DNA of 64,000 bases from Leucobacter tardus (GCF_017583045.1 NZ_JAGFBF010000005.1:124001-188000); one strand, 5' to 3'. Shown: positions 43,296 through 52,225, counted from the stretch's first letter. The notes: generated by a model not told the origin, from the sequence alone. A program made the numbers and translations.

Positions 43296-43703
43296 GTGAC
43301 GGAAACCCGAGAGGTGCTGTCCGAACTGCAGATCGCTGCGCGAGCGGCAGCCGACAAGGGTGCGACCGGACCGGTTGCCCTCGAGGTGACGGAGCAGTTC
43401 GGCCTCGCCGATGTGTTCCTCGTGGTGAGCGGCGCGGTCGAACGGAACGTTCAGGCGATCGGCGACGCTGTCGAGGATGCGCTGAACGAGCACGGCACCC
43501 GTACCGTCCGGCGCGAAGGCCGTGAGGGCGGGCGGTGGGTGCTGCTCGATTTCGGAGACCTCATCGTACACGTCTTCCATCAGGAAGATCGGGACTACTA
43601 CCAGCTCGAACGGCTCTGGAGCGACTGCCCGACGATCGACATGCCCGGGATCTGGGACGCACCGTCCGATTTGCAATCGACCCCGTCATCCGGTGTAAAG
43701 TAG
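43296..43703 (+). CDS. rsfS: Ribosome silencing factor RsfS
   Basis: The 135-aa protein has the RsfS/YbeB pattern: DVFLVVSGAVERNVQAIGDAVEDAL, then REGREGGRWVLLDFGDLIVHVFHQEDRDYYQLERLWSDCP. It binds L14 (uL14) of the 50S subunit and blocks subunit joining under starvation. The start is a GTG after AAAGGAACCC. nadD and rsfS form the usual pair, here separated by the disordered membrane-protein gene. Confidence 0.94.
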   Translation: MTETREVLSELQIAARAAADKGATGPVALEVTEQFGLADVFLVVSGAVERNVQAIGDAVEDALNEHGTRTVRREGREGGRWVLLDFGDLIVHVFHQEDRDYYQLERLWSDCPTIDMPGIWDAPSDLQSTPSSGVK

Positions 43704-43738
43704 AGGAGTTGTCGGGGGAGAATTCGTCCGACTTCCAC

Positions 43739-43814
43739 GGGTCTGTGGCGCAGCTGGTAGCGCACCTGCATGGCATGCAGGGGGTCAGGGGTTCGAGTCC
43801 CCTCAGATCCACCA
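43739..43814 (+). tRNA. tRNA-Ala(GGC)
   Basis: All four arms can be drawn. The acceptor stem is GGGTCTG/CAGATCC with one G-T pair, the anticodon stem CCTGC/GCAGG has a 7-nt loop with anticodon GGC, and the T arm contains GGTTCGAGTCC. The discriminator base is A and CCA is encoded at 43812-43814. It decodes GCC. Confidence 0.95.
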
Positions 43815-43840
43815 AATCGTTTCTGTGAAAGTTCGAATTA

Positions 43841-43868
43841 CTGAAGCCGCTCAGAAGGGCGGCTTCAG
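43841..43868 (+). terminator. tRNA-Ala terminator
   Basis: CTGAAGCCGC and GCGGCTTCAG (10 bp) around an 8-nt loop, followed by TCGTTTCC, 26 nt after the tRNA. Confidence 0.75.
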
Positions 43869-44192
43869 TCGTTTCCGGCTCGGTTTCTCGCTGTAGTGTG
43901 CGGTTCGTTGAGTTCGACCCGGATCTGAGCGACCTCAGAACCCAGGAGAACCCCAGGGAAGACTTGCTGGTTGATCTGGCCGTGCTGCTGTTCTTCGGCG
44001 TGCTCGTAGACGGCATGGTCGTCTCTCAGACGCTCCTATGCCTTTTTGAGCTCCTGCTAGACAGCGGCAAAGTCAGTCCCGGTCTTCGCTCGTTCAAGTA
44101 TGAGGCGCGCCGGCTTTGCTTCGAGGTGTTGTTGTACGCTCCGGGAAAGATCCTTCGGGATTGCGTCGGCGTAGTGCGCGTCGAATCGAGGC
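43865..44192 (-). pseudogene. C-terminal remnant of a serine recombinase
   Basis: On the minus strand a frame reads PRFDAHYADAIPKDL, then LERAKTGTDFAAV, HAVYEHAEEQQHGQINQQVF and finally VELNEPHTTA. This follows the end of large serine recombinases, where HYADAIPLDLL, the DFAAV region, the tyrosine helix and NQAFF are conserved. Two in-frame stop codons (44057-44059 and 44036-44038) break it, and the catalytic N-terminal part is missing. It lies 50 nt from tRNA-Ala, so it is probably the footprint of a lost integrated element. The assignment rests on recalled family patterns and needs a translated search. Confidence 0.6.
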
Positions 44193-44239
44193 GTTCATCG
44201 CGACGCAAGACGCGATCCGAATCGTCATCGATGTCGGAC

Positions 44240-44283
44240 GACGCGGGGCCGTGGAGACTTGAACGTCTCCACGGCCCCGCGTC
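44240..44283 (-). terminator. Terminator of the tricarboxylate transport operon
   Basis: A perfect 19-bp stem (44240-44258 with 44265-44283) with a 6-nt loop begins 16 nt after the transporter stop codon on the minus strand. No T-run follows. Confidence 0.8.
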
Positions 44284-44298
44284 GCTGCGCATGACGAC

Positions 44299-46437
44299 TC
44301 ACCCCACGAGCATGCCGCCCGGCAGGTGGATCGGCAGGAAGATCGGCGTGACCGCGATCACCGTGACCATGACTGCCGTGTAGATCGTCGCGGTCTTCGG
44401 CCTCGTTCGTGCGACGAACAGCAGGAACGCTGGCAAGAACACCAGCAGTGCCGGGACGTAGCCGAAGAACGTGACGAGGATCACGAACGCCGTCATCCAG
44501 ACGAAGGTGCGACCTGATGCGCGTACCATCGGTGTCAGCATCGGCCATCGACGAGCGCTGCTCGGCGACTCCTTGACATCGGAGGGGGCGAGCACCTGCG
44601 TTGCCGCGACTCGGGTGCCACCCGTCGAGGCCAGCGTGTTTGGCGACGACGAAGCCGGCGTGTCACTCGCTGCGGCGTCGATGCCGTCGGGTGCTTCGGG
44701 GGAGACCCAGTCCGGATCGCGGTCCGGACGCGGGGGAGCGAAGGAGCCCCCTCGCCACTCGCGGAACACGAGGATGACGGCCAGCACCGTGCCGACCCCG
44801 GCAACAAGCTGGGGAACGAGTCCGCCTTCGGCTGAGAACGACTGGGCGAGCACCCAGGCGACGGCGAACACCACGAGCAGACCGACCGCGGTCGTGAGTG
44901 ACCAGACGGAGTCCGCGAGCGGGCCATCCGCCTCAGCGCCGGCGCTCGGTCGCTGCGGCAGTGCCGTGTCGGGGCGCTGACGGAACCGTCGGACGATGGC
45001 CAGAACCGCGGGAATCGCGAGGATCCCGATGAAGACCAGCACGTACGGGCGGGTCAACCACTCGGCGGGTGTGTAGACCTGATCGGTCAAGAAGTAGTAC
45101 CGCTCGAGCGGGACGGCGAGTACAAAGCCGATCAGGAACGGCGCGCGGGGGAAGCCCGTGCCTTTCAGGAGCCAGCCCAGCGCACCGAGCACGAGCATGA
45201 TCCACAGATCGCCGACCTGCAGGGATCCCTGGTACGCGCCGAGCAGCATAATCGCCAACAGTCCGGGGCCCAGCACCGTGAACGAGACCTTCGTAATCTT
45301 CGCGAGCGGTTTGGTGCTCACGAAGCACAGGAGCGCACCGACGACGCTGGCGATCGCGAACGACCAGATGATGAGGTACATCAAGTCGAGGTGGTCGGTC
45401 ACGATCGACGGTCCCGCCTGGATCCCGTTGGTGAGCAGCATGCCGAGCAGCATGGCTGCGGGTACGCTGCCCGGGATCCCGAACATGAGAGTCGGAATGA
45501 GGTCGCCGGCAGCGATCGAACTGTTCGCGCTCTCCGGGGCGACCACGCCGCGCGGGTCGCCCTTCCCGAATTTCTCCTTGTCCTTAGCGGTGGCGACCGC
45601 CTGGCCGTAGGAGAGCCAGGTGCCTGCCGTCGCGCCGATGCCCGGCAGGATTCCCGCCCAGATGCCGACGAGGGATCCGCGGATCACGTGGGTCCAGTGC
45701 GTGAGCCACTCACGGATGCCCTCGAGCCAACCGCCCTGCAGAGATACGGGTGATTCCACCGCCCGGGTGCGCCCGGCACGCGATGCGATCTCGGCGAGAC
45801 CGAAGGCGCCGAGGGCCACCGCGACGAGGGAGAGCCCGTCCGTCAACTGCAGCGACCCGAAGGTGAAGCGGTACTCGGCAGTCGTCGGCGCGGTGCCGAT
45901 CATGCCGAGCAACAGGCCGAGCGCTGCGGCGACGAGCCCCTTTACGGCGTTGCCGCGAGAAAGTACGGCGGCCATCGAGATGCCGAGAACGGTGAGCATG
46001 AACAGCTCGGGACTCCCGAAAGAAAGCACCAGGGGCCGAACTACCGGAATCGCGATCGTCAGACCGATGGCGCCGATCACCCCGCCGACCATCGACGAGA
46101 GGAACGCGAGACTGAGCGCACGCTTCGCCTTACCGGCTCGCGCCATCGGGTATCCGTCGAGCAGGGTGACGCTCGCCGAGGCGGAGCCTGGTGCTCCGAG
46201 CAAAACGGTGGCGACGGTGTCGGAGGTGTGCACGACCGCAAGCGCCCCGATCAGCATCGCGAGCGCGGCCGCCGGTTCCATTCCGAACGTCAGCGGCAGC
46301 AGGATCGCCATGGCGGCGGTTCCGCCGAGTCCGGGGATCAAACCGATGACGAGGCCGGCGAGGACACCGGCGAGCAGCATGAGCAGCATTGAGGGGTCGG
46401 CGAGCGACGCGAGTGCTGCAAGAGCGGATTCCATCAT
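44299..46437 (-). CDS. Tripartite tricarboxylate transporter permease, TctA-TctB fusion
   Basis: The 712-aa product combines two subunits. Residues 1 to about 490 are TctA, with a dozen membrane helices and the motifs GLIPGLGGTAAMAILLPLTFG, LLGAPGSASASVTLLDGYPMA and GIWAGILPGIGATAGTWLSYG. After a hydrophilic linker, residues from about 525 contain four further helices typical of TctB. A low-complexity linker (AAASDTPASSSPNTLASTGG) splits the TctB part in two. It imports a tri- or dicarboxylate using the sodium or proton gradient and a binding protein. The binding-protein gene is 12 bp upstream. The start may be either of two adjacent ATGs. Confidence 0.85.
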   Translation of the reverse strand: MMESALAALASLADPSMLLMLLAGVLAGLVIGLIPGLGGTAAMAILLPLTFGMEPAAALAMLIGALAVVHTSDTVATVLLGAPGSASASVTLLDGYPMARAGKAKRALSLAFLSSMVGGVIGAIGLTIAIPVVRPLVLSFGSPELFMLTVLGISMAAVLSRGNAVKGLVAAALGLLLGMIGTAPTTAEYRFTFGSLQLTDGLSLVAVALGAFGLAEIASRAGRTRAVESPVSLQGGWLEGIREWLTHWTHVIRGSLVGIWAGILPGIGATAGTWLSYGQAVATAKDKEKFGKGDPRGVVAPESANSSIAAGDLIPTLMFGIPGSVPAAMLLGMLLTNGIQAGPSIVTDHLDLMYLIIWSFAIASVVGALLCFVSTKPLAKITKVSFTVLGPGLLAIMLLGAYQGSLQVGDLWIMLVLGALGWLLKGTGFPRAPFLIGFVLAVPLERYYFLTDQVYTPAEWLTRPYVLVFIGILAIPAVLAIVRRFRQRPDTALPQRPSAGAEADGPLADSVWSLTTAVGLLVVFAVAWVLAQSFSAEGGLVPQLVAGVGTVLAVILVFREWRGGSFAPPRPDRDPDWVSPEAPDGIDAAASDTPASSSPNTLASTGGTRVAATQVLAPSDVKESPSSARRWPMLTPMVRASGRTFVWMTAFVILVTFFGYVPALLVFLPAFLLFVARTRPKTATIYTAVMVTVIAVTPIFLPIHLPGGMLVG

Positions 46438-46449
46438 GAGCGCTACCCC

Positions 46450-47574
46450 CTAACCGAGACTGACGTCGTATGAGTCCCCGAGCAGGGAGGTGATGTATCC
46501 ACGGACTGAGGGATCGATGGAGTACGCTTCAGCGACGCGCTCGCGCACGTCGCTGTCGGCCTCGAGCGGATACCCTCCGAGTGCCTCCGCAGCGCGCGCG
46601 GTGAAGTCCTCATCATGAGAGAGGTCTTCTGCAGCGTGCCGCAGCGACTCGGCTGCCCCTTCCGGGGTCTCACCCGGCACCCACAGTCCCTTCTGGTATG
46701 TGTAAGTGATCCCGAGGAGCGAGGTGTATGCCTCCCAGGCGGGCCCGCTCGGTGGCTCCCCGTAGAGTATTTCGTAGGCTTCGCCGACGGTCGGGAGGTC
46801 CGGGAAGTTCTCGTCCCGCACCACTTCGCCGTTCTCGTCCAACTGTCCGAACGACACGAGCGGCACGGCGGTTTCGTCGCGCAGGAGCGGACCGACCGCC
46901 GCCTCCCACGCCGAGGTGGTCTGGTAGTCGAGGTCGACCTCACCACGCTGCAGTGCGAGGTTCACCGGGCCACGCCCTTCAAAACCGAAGATCGAGCGCT
47001 GCTGCACACCGAGCACGTCGAAGGCGACGAGCGTTGTGAGGTCCAGGCCGGTCGCGCTGATTCCGCCGAACGTGAGCGGTTCATCACGATGTACGAGGTC
47101 CTCGACGGTTTCGACGTCGGCGGCCGTGCGCGCGTAGATCGCGCCGCCGGTTCCGTTGACGACGACCGGGGTCATTTCAGCGAAGTCATAGTTGACCTCT
47201 CCGCGCCCGAGGACCCAGGGGACCACATTCGTCGCCGTGGATACCAACAGGTGTGTGCCGTTATCCGGTGCCGTTCGCGCGAACTGATTGGATCCGGTGA
47301 TGCCCTCACCGCCAGGTTCGTTCACGGGAGAGAACCCGGGGCCACCGGTGACACGCGGAGCGAGTTCTTGCCCGATGAATCGCGCCCAGGTGTCGGTGCC
47401 ACCGCCTTCGGCCAAGGGAATCATCACTTCGAGGGTCTCACCAGAGAAGTCGCCATCGGTGGTGTCTGCGGCGGCGCTGAACGGCGAGCCGCCGAGGAAA
47501 GCTGCCGCGACGGCGAGGACCGTGAACGACCCCATCACGATGGTGGTGCGGGGTGAACCGCTTCGCCCCCTCAC
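46450..47574 (-). CDS. Tripartite tricarboxylate transporter substrate-binding protein (TctC family)
   Basis: The 374-aa protein begins with a signal peptide: basic residues, the hydrophobic run GSFTVLAVAAAFLGG and a likely cleavage after AAA. The mature part has the TctC pattern LEVMIPLAEGGGTDTWARFIGQEL, GGEGITGSNQFARTAPDNGTHLL and GEAYEILYGEPPSGPAWEAY. It binds a carboxylate and delivers it to the TctA-TctB permease. Its GTG start overlaps the prpF-like stop (GTGA); an ATG 13 codons on would leave a shorter signal peptide. No lipobox is seen. Confidence 0.87.
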   Translation of the reverse strand: MRGRSGSPRTTIVMGSFTVLAVAAAFLGGSPFSAAADTTDGDFSGETLEVMIPLAEGGGTDTWARFIGQELAPRVTGGPGFSPVNEPGGEGITGSNQFARTAPDNGTHLLVSTATNVVPWVLGRGEVNYDFAEMTPVVVNGTGGAIYARTAADVETVEDLVHRDEPLTFGGISATGLDLTTLVAFDVLGVQQRSIFGFEGRGPVNLALQRGEVDLDYQTTSAWEAAVGPLLRDETAVPLVSFGQLDENGEVVRDENFPDLPTVGEAYEILYGEPPSGPAWEAYTSLLGITYTYQKGLWVPGETPEGAAESLRHAAEDLSHDEDFTARAAEALGGYPLEADSDVRERVAEAYSIDPSVRGYITSLLGDSYDVSLG

Positions 47575-48668
47575 GAGGCCACCCCCGCGAACTCGGGAGC
47601 GCCGATTGCCGCGCCCACGGTCAGACGTGCCTCGGCGAGTGCGCGCATGGTGCGCGTCACCGCCACTGCAGTGCGCGACTGATACTGCCCCAGCGTGGTC
47701 TCGAGTGTTCCCGCAGGCGTCTCGAGCTGCAATCGCTGACCGTCGAAATCGACGAGGTCGGCAGCGATGGTGCCCGTCGTTGCCGCAGCAAGGGTGATCG
47801 CGACACTGCCGGTGATCGCCAGTGCGGGGTGCACTTTGCCCATCGAGAGCATCCGCACCTGAAGCCCCCGGCCATCGTCGGTGCCCGAGACAATCGCGAG
47901 TTTCGGCACGGCGCGCGCCGCGACCGCGGGTGAAGCCGCCATGCCCATCGCTACTGCTCCGGCCCGACGAATCTCATCGAGATGAGTGAGCCGAGCGGCT
48001 TCGGAGTCAATCTCTGCGGGCGTCTCGGTTCCGGAGAGTCCGACGTCGCGCGCATCGACGATCACGACGGGTGCACCGGCATCGAGCATCGACACCTCGA
48101 TCGCGCCGCTCGGCGTTTCGAGACGGTCGCGGGTGTTCCCCGTCGGCAGGAGTCTGCCGGTGGTCCGGCCAGCCGGGTCCACGAACCACATGCGTACCGA
48201 CTCGCCCGGAAAGGGGACGCCCGGAATCTCTGCGAGCTGCGGACCGGAGTCGCTCGTGTCGACATCGAGAACGATGAGTTGTCCAGTATTCGTGTTCCGC
48301 ACGCGGACGGACGTGGTTGCTCCGGTCGGTTCGATCCAACCACGGCCCACCGCGTAGCGCCCCACGACCGACGAACAGTTGCCGCAGTTGCTGCCCCAGT
48401 CGACAACAGGTACATCGACGCCGACCTGCGCGAAGGTGTAGTCCACGTCGACCCCGACTTCATTGGAAGGTGCAACGAGCACGGCTTTGCTGGTGGTAGA
48501 TGTTCCGCCACCGACTCCGTCGACCTGTCGCGGGTCCGGGCTGCCAAACAGTCGCAGCAGAAGTTCGTCGACCGGTACTCCGCTCTGCCGCAGATCGCGG
48601 TGATCGAAGACCCAGCATTTACTCGTGCCCCCTCGCATCCAAGACGCCATTATCTCTTGCCCCTGCAT
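47571..48668 (-). CDS. PrpF-family isomerase (aconitate/oxalomesaconate type)
   Basis: This 365-aa protein has the PrpF fold (two diaminopimelate-epimerase-like halves): ASWMRGGTSKCWVF at the start, the catalytic-cysteine region WGSNCGNCSSVVG, and RMLSMGKVHPALAITGSVA in the second half. Family members isomerise 2-methylaconitate or 4-oxalomesaconate. Placed first in an operon with a tricarboxylate transporter, it probably converts the imported acid into a usable isomer; the substrate is inferred. AAGGAGG precedes the ATG. The divergent LysR gene is the likely regulator. Confidence 0.85.
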   Translation of the reverse strand: MQGQEIMASWMRGGTSKCWVFDHRDLRQSGVPVDELLLRLFGSPDPRQVDGVGGGTSTTSKAVLVAPSNEVGVDVDYTFAQVGVDVPVVDWGSNCGNCSSVVGRYAVGRGWIEPTGATTSVRVRNTNTGQLIVLDVDTSDSGPQLAEIPGVPFPGESVRMWFVDPAGRTTGRLLPTGNTRDRLETPSGAIEVSMLDAGAPVVIVDARDVGLSGTETPAEIDSEAARLTHLDEIRRAGAVAMGMAASPAVAARAVPKLAIVSGTDDGRGLQVRMLSMGKVHPALAITGSVAITLAAATTGTIAADLVDFDGQRLQLETPAGTLETTLGQYQSRTAVAVTRTMRALAEARLTVGAAIGAPEFAGVAS

Positions 48669-48736
48669 TGTCTCATTCCTCCTTGATTGAGTAGGTCAGC
48701 CTCCATCGTGGGGCGGCGCTGCTAGAAGCACTAGCT

Positions 48737-48765
48737 GCAATATATGGAGCCCCCTGTAGTATTGC
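48737..48765. promoter_or_regulatory. Candidate LysR operator
   Basis: GCAATA (48737-48742) and TATTGC (48760-48765) form an inverted repeat across 17 bp in the divergent region between the PrpF-family operon and the LysR gene. Position and size fit a LysR-type site, but it is not verified. Confidence 0.45.
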
Positions 48766-48788
48766 TTCATGCTCGAAGGGGGTGGCCG

Positions 48789-49688
48789 GTGGATGTCCGA
48801 CGGTTGATGCTGCTCGTCGAGATTCTCGACCGAGGTTCGATATCAGGTGCGGCCGAAGCGCTCTCCTACACGCCATCTGCGGTGTCCCAGCAGGTGCGAC
48901 GACTCGAGCGGGAAGTCGGCCAACCGCTGCTCGCACGTCTGCCGCGCGGGGTCAGTCCGACCGATGCAGGTCTCGTGCTGTACCGGCACGCGTGCCGCAT
49001 CCGTGATCAGCTGCACGCCGCTCAGGCCGATCTCGATGCCGTCGCCGGTCTGCGGCAGGGCCATTTGCGCGTCGGTACGTTCCCGACGGTGGGCAGCTCG
49101 CTCCTTCCGCTCGCCGTGCGTGCGTTCAAAGAGCAGCACCCCGGTGTGCGGCTGACCGTGCACAGTGCCCGATTCGACACGCTCGTGCAGCGCCTGCGCG
49201 CGGGCGCCGACGACGTCACCCTCCTGTGGGATTACGAATGGGATCGCTTCGTCGATGATGAACTCGAGGTGACGCACCTGCTCGACGACCCGACCATGCT
49301 GGTCGTGGCGAACGACCACAGACTCGCCCGAAGGCGCCGAGTCAGATTCTCAGAGCTCGAGGGTCAGGAGTGGGTCGTGCGCGAGTCGGATCACCCTGTG
49401 GTCGAGGTGTTGAACCGAAGCGCGCGCCGTGCCGGATTCACGCCCCGGATTGCTTTCCGCGCCAACGACTACCAGGAGGCGCAGTCGATGGTTGGGGTGG
49501 GGCTCGGAGTCGCGCTCGCACCTCAGCTCGCGGTGACGAATCGCGTGCCCGGCGTGCGTGTACTGCCACTCGCGCACGAGGTGCCGTCCCGTCGGATTCT
49601 CGCCGTCACGCGGAGCCAGGCGATCTCTTCGCCAGGGGAGGCGTCGATGCTCGACACGTTGCGGGGCGTGGCGACCTCGCTGCGGTGA
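48789..49688 (+). CDS. LysR-family transcriptional regulator
   Basis: The 299-aa protein has an N-terminal winged helix (VDVRRLMLLVEILDRGSISGAAEALSYTPSAVSQQVRRLE) and a C-terminal substrate-binding domain beginning GHLRVGTFPTVGSSLLPLAV. It lies head to head with the PrpF-tricarboxylate transporter operon, which it probably controls in response to the transported acid. The GTG at 48789 is chosen because GAAGGGGG lies a few bases before it and the family start follows directly. An in-frame ATG 15 codons upstream is possible. Confidence 0.88.
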   Translation: MDVRRLMLLVEILDRGSISGAAEALSYTPSAVSQQVRRLEREVGQPLLARLPRGVSPTDAGLVLYRHACRIRDQLHAAQADLDAVAGLRQGHLRVGTFPTVGSSLLPLAVRAFKEQHPGVRLTVHSARFDTLVQRLRAGADDVTLLWDYEWDRFVDDELEVTHLLDDPTMLVVANDHRLARRRRVRFSELEGQEWVVRESDHPVVEVLNRSARRAGFTPRIAFRANDYQEAQSMVGVGLGVALAPQLAVTNRVPGVRVLPLAHEVPSRRILAVTRSQAISSPGEASMLDTLRGVATSLR

Positions 49689-49732
49689 GTGTCCTGCGGC
49701 CGCTGCCACGCCGTGGTCTGAGCCAGCGCCGC

Positions 49733-51616
49733 TCACCGTCCGCCGGCGGCACCCCCGCCTCCGCCGCCGCCCACGGCGCCCCCGCCGGTCGAACCGCCGG
49801 CATTGCTCGACGAGTAGCTCACCGAGGTACTGATGGAGCTGACGACATCGGAGACCGCTCCGCCCACGTTGCCGATCGCGTGCCCGGCGAGGAACGGGTA
49901 CCAGGCCACCGGGGTGTCGGGGTGCGTGCGATACCAGTCCTCCAGCACCGTGCCCCACTCCTTCTCGAGCCCGAAGAGCATGGCGTAAGGCAGGAGCCGC
50001 TCGTAGAGGCGGATGACGTTCACTGTCCCGTCACCGACTCGTTCGGCACCCGCGTAGGACTGCAGCATGCGAATACGCTCAGCCTCCGCCACCGTGATGA
50101 ACATCTTGACACCCTCGAGGTACTCGCGGGTCTCCGCTCCTGAGCGGGTGTGCACGCGGTGCTGCATCATCGCCGGGGCCGCGAACGCGAGCGCGAGGAT
50201 ACCGCCGACGAGTCCGAGCACCGTGCCGGCGTTCGCGCCTCTGAAGATGAAGCCGAGGGTGACGAGCACGGCCAGCACGGCGACGATCCCGAGTGCGACC
50301 CAGCCGAGGACTCGTCCGACGCGACTGCGTTCTTTCGTGAAGTATCCGCGGTCGAGCCCGGCTGTCGCGGCGGAGGACTTGAGCTGGGGGATTCGCTTCG
50401 CCAGGGATTCGTTCCGTTGTGACAGGTCGAGCAGTGCACCCCGAGCGGTCGACGAGAAGAGCGTCGAGACCGACAGCCGGTCGAGCGGGTCCCCTGAGCG
50501 ATCGACATCGACGAGTCTGAGCGCCAGCTGAGCGGAGCGCTTCTTCCGCTTCGCATTCGGCGCCTCCTCGAATCGTGCGACGTCGTTCACGGCGAGATGC
50601 ACCATCTGGCCGGCGATCGGGTCCTTCGTGCTCGCGAGGATCGTCGAGGCCAGAATGGGCGGCAACGAAGCGGGAACCTCGTACTGCGGCACGATCGTTC
50701 CCCGTCCGTTGTTGCGGTGCCGACGCGCCATGACACCCGCCGCCGTGGTGCCGGCGATGGCGGCGCCGACGGCGCCGGCGGCGACGATGATCGGGGCGAC
50801 ATCGAAGGCGACGTTCGGCACGCGCTGCGAGGGCTGAACGACCGTGCCAGCGTCCAAGCCGATCGCGACCGTGACCCCTGCGGCGGCGTCGAGGGGGATC
50901 GAGCCCACGGTCACGGTGCCGTCGGACTCGGTGATCGCGCACTCCTGCGTGCTGCCGGCGGCGCCGGCGTAACAGCGCGCGTTCCCGTTCAGATGCTCGG
51001 CCAACTCCGGCGCGAACGCGATCTCGGCGCTGAACGAGCTCACCGGTTGCTGGCGGGCCGACGGCGCGAGATCCCACGAGAATTCGTCTGCGGCACCGTC
51101 GTCACGCGCCAGCACCACATCGCTCAGGGTGTACTCGATGACGTAGGTCTGTCGTCCATGGACGTAGTCGTCGTCTCCGGTCAGCACGGCGACGTAGGGC
51201 GCGTTGTTCGTCTCATCGGTGCCCGACTCGATGTCGAATGGCACTGCATCGCCGTTCTCGTCGGTGACGGAGAAGTCTCGCGGGTCGGTCGATGAGCCCT
51301 GATAGTCGCGCGGCAACGAACGCACGATGCCCTTGTTCTGGTCGTCCGATGGGAACTGTGCGGTGAGACGCTCGGTGACGTGGGCGACTGCACGACCGTC
51401 GGGATCGAGGGAGAGTTCGTACTCCACGTCCCAACCGTCGTAGGTGAAGTCCTCGACGTTCGCGGCGGCCGGCGTCACTGCAACCAGCAGGGGGGCCACG
51501 GCTACGGTGATCGCCGCGCCGACGACCAGGGGTCGCAGTATTCTCCGAATGCGCATCATTCGCGAACGTGATGCGGGGTTATGGGCGAGACGCAGCGCAG
51601 CGCGGGACGACGGCAT
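49733..51616 (-). CDS. DUF2207 membrane protein
   Basis: The 627-aa product has a signal anchor (LVVGAAITVAVAPLLVAVTPAAA) and a large extracellular domain of the DUF2207 type (EDFTYDGWDVEYELSLDPDGRAVAHVTERL and GIVRSLPRDY). A membrane helix follows near residue 275, then a cytosolic domain, two close helices near 440-480 and a glycine-rich tail (GGGAVGGGGGGGAAGGR). DUF2207 proteins are widespread and of unknown function. A TAGGCT hexamer 7 nt before the ATG at 51616 supports a leaderless start there, although an ATG 19 codons later would give a more ordinary signal peptide. Confidence 0.83.
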   Translation of the reverse strand: MPSSRAALRLAHNPASRSRMMRIRRILRPLVVGAAITVAVAPLLVAVTPAAANVEDFTYDGWDVEYELSLDPDGRAVAHVTERLTAQFPSDDQNKGIVRSLPRDYQGSSTDPRDFSVTDENGDAVPFDIESGTDETNNAPYVAVLTGDDDYVHGRQTYVIEYTLSDVVLARDDGAADEFSWDLAPSARQQPVSSFSAEIAFAPELAEHLNGNARCYAGAAGSTQECAITESDGTVTVGSIPLDAAAGVTVAIGLDAGTVVQPSQRVPNVAFDVAPIIVAAGAVGAAIAGTTAAGVMARRHRNNGRGTIVPQYEVPASLPPILASTILASTKDPIAGQMVHLAVNDVARFEEAPNAKRKKRSAQLALRLVDVDRSGDPLDRLSVSTLFSSTARGALLDLSQRNESLAKRIPQLKSSAATAGLDRGYFTKERSRVGRVLGWVALGIVAVLAVLVTLGFIFRGANAGTVLGLVGGILALAFAAPAMMQHRVHTRSGAETREYLEGVKMFITVAEAERIRMLQSYAGAERVGDGTVNVIRLYERLLPYAMLFGLEKEWGTVLEDWYRTHPDTPVAWYPFLAGHAIGNVGGAVSDVVSSISTSVSYSSSNAGGSTGGGAVGGGGGGGAAGGR

Positions 51617-51623
51617 GTGAGTC

Positions 51624-51629
51624 AGCCTA
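51624..51629 (-). promoter_or_regulatory. Leaderless-type -10 of the DUF2207 gene
   Basis: TAGGCT on the minus strand, 7 nt before the ATG at 51616. Confidence 0.4.
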
Positions 51630-51700
51630 GAACACCGGCCGGTCTATCGCACGACGGTTGTGGCGCAGCGACCGGTCCCGAGGCGCCTCCTGGTGGCTCG

Positions 51701-52225
51701 CTAACCCGCGGCGCCGCGAGGTACCGGCGGACCTACCCAGAGCAAGACGAGGAACACGGCGGTCACGAGGACGAGCGCTGTCACGATGGCGAGCCACGGG
51801 TGCCGGAGCACCCACGCCTGCAGGTGCTCGAACACCCCGCGGGGCCGAGCACCACCAGGTCCCAGTCGCCACCCTCCGGAGAGCGCGCCTCGACGGTCGA
51901 CGACGAGCTCGAACGGCACTGTGGCGAAGGGGATGATCGACGCCAGCAGGCCCAGGAGGCCCGTGCCCGGTCGCCACTGCTGATTGAGCCAGACGAAAAC
52001 CGTGACGGCGCAATACGCGAGAAAGACGAAACCGTGCACACCGCCTGCGGGGCGCACGAGCGCATCGGTGACGTCGAGCCCGCGGAGCACGATTCCGGCG
52101 ATCAGCCCGGCCCAAGTCGCGGCCTCGAGAAATGCGAATGTCCGGAAGAGCGCTCGGGGCGACACCCCCGATCGGGTGCTGGTGGCGTCAAGGTGCGGTG
52201 CGATCGCTGGGTCGCGGCGGCTCAT
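51701..52225 (-). CDS. DUF3817 membrane protein
   Basis: The 174-aa protein has the DUF3817 block: RALFRTFAFLEAATWAGLIAGIVLRG, then RPAGGVHGFVFLAYCAVTVFVWLNQQW and ASIIPFATVPFELVVDR. A further C-terminal helix follows (HPWLAIVTALVLVTAVFLVLLW). Similar domains occur next to transporters, but the role is unknown. GGGAGAT precedes the ATG at 52225. It overlaps the end of the next upstream gene by 38 nt, indicating coupled translation. Confidence 0.8.
   Translation of the reverse strand: MSRRDPAIAPHLDATSTRSGVSPRALFRTFAFLEAATWAGLIAGIVLRGLDVTDALVRPAGGVHGFVFLAYCAVTVFVWLNQQWRPGTGLLGLLASIIPFATVPFELVVDRRGALSGGWRLGPGGARPRGVFEHLQAWVLRHPWLAIVTALVLVTAVFLVLLWVGPPVPRGAAG

Noticed and set aside
43561-44016. 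A 151-codon minus-strand frame through tRNA-Ala containing RGLEPLTPCMPCRC
   Set aside because: This is the well-known spurious protein produced by translating the antisense strand of a tRNA gene.
43898-44383. A 161-codon plus-strand frame after tRNA-Ala
   Set aside because: It overlaps the recombinase remnant, the strong hairpin and the transporter end on the other strand, and has no ribosome-binding site or family similarity.
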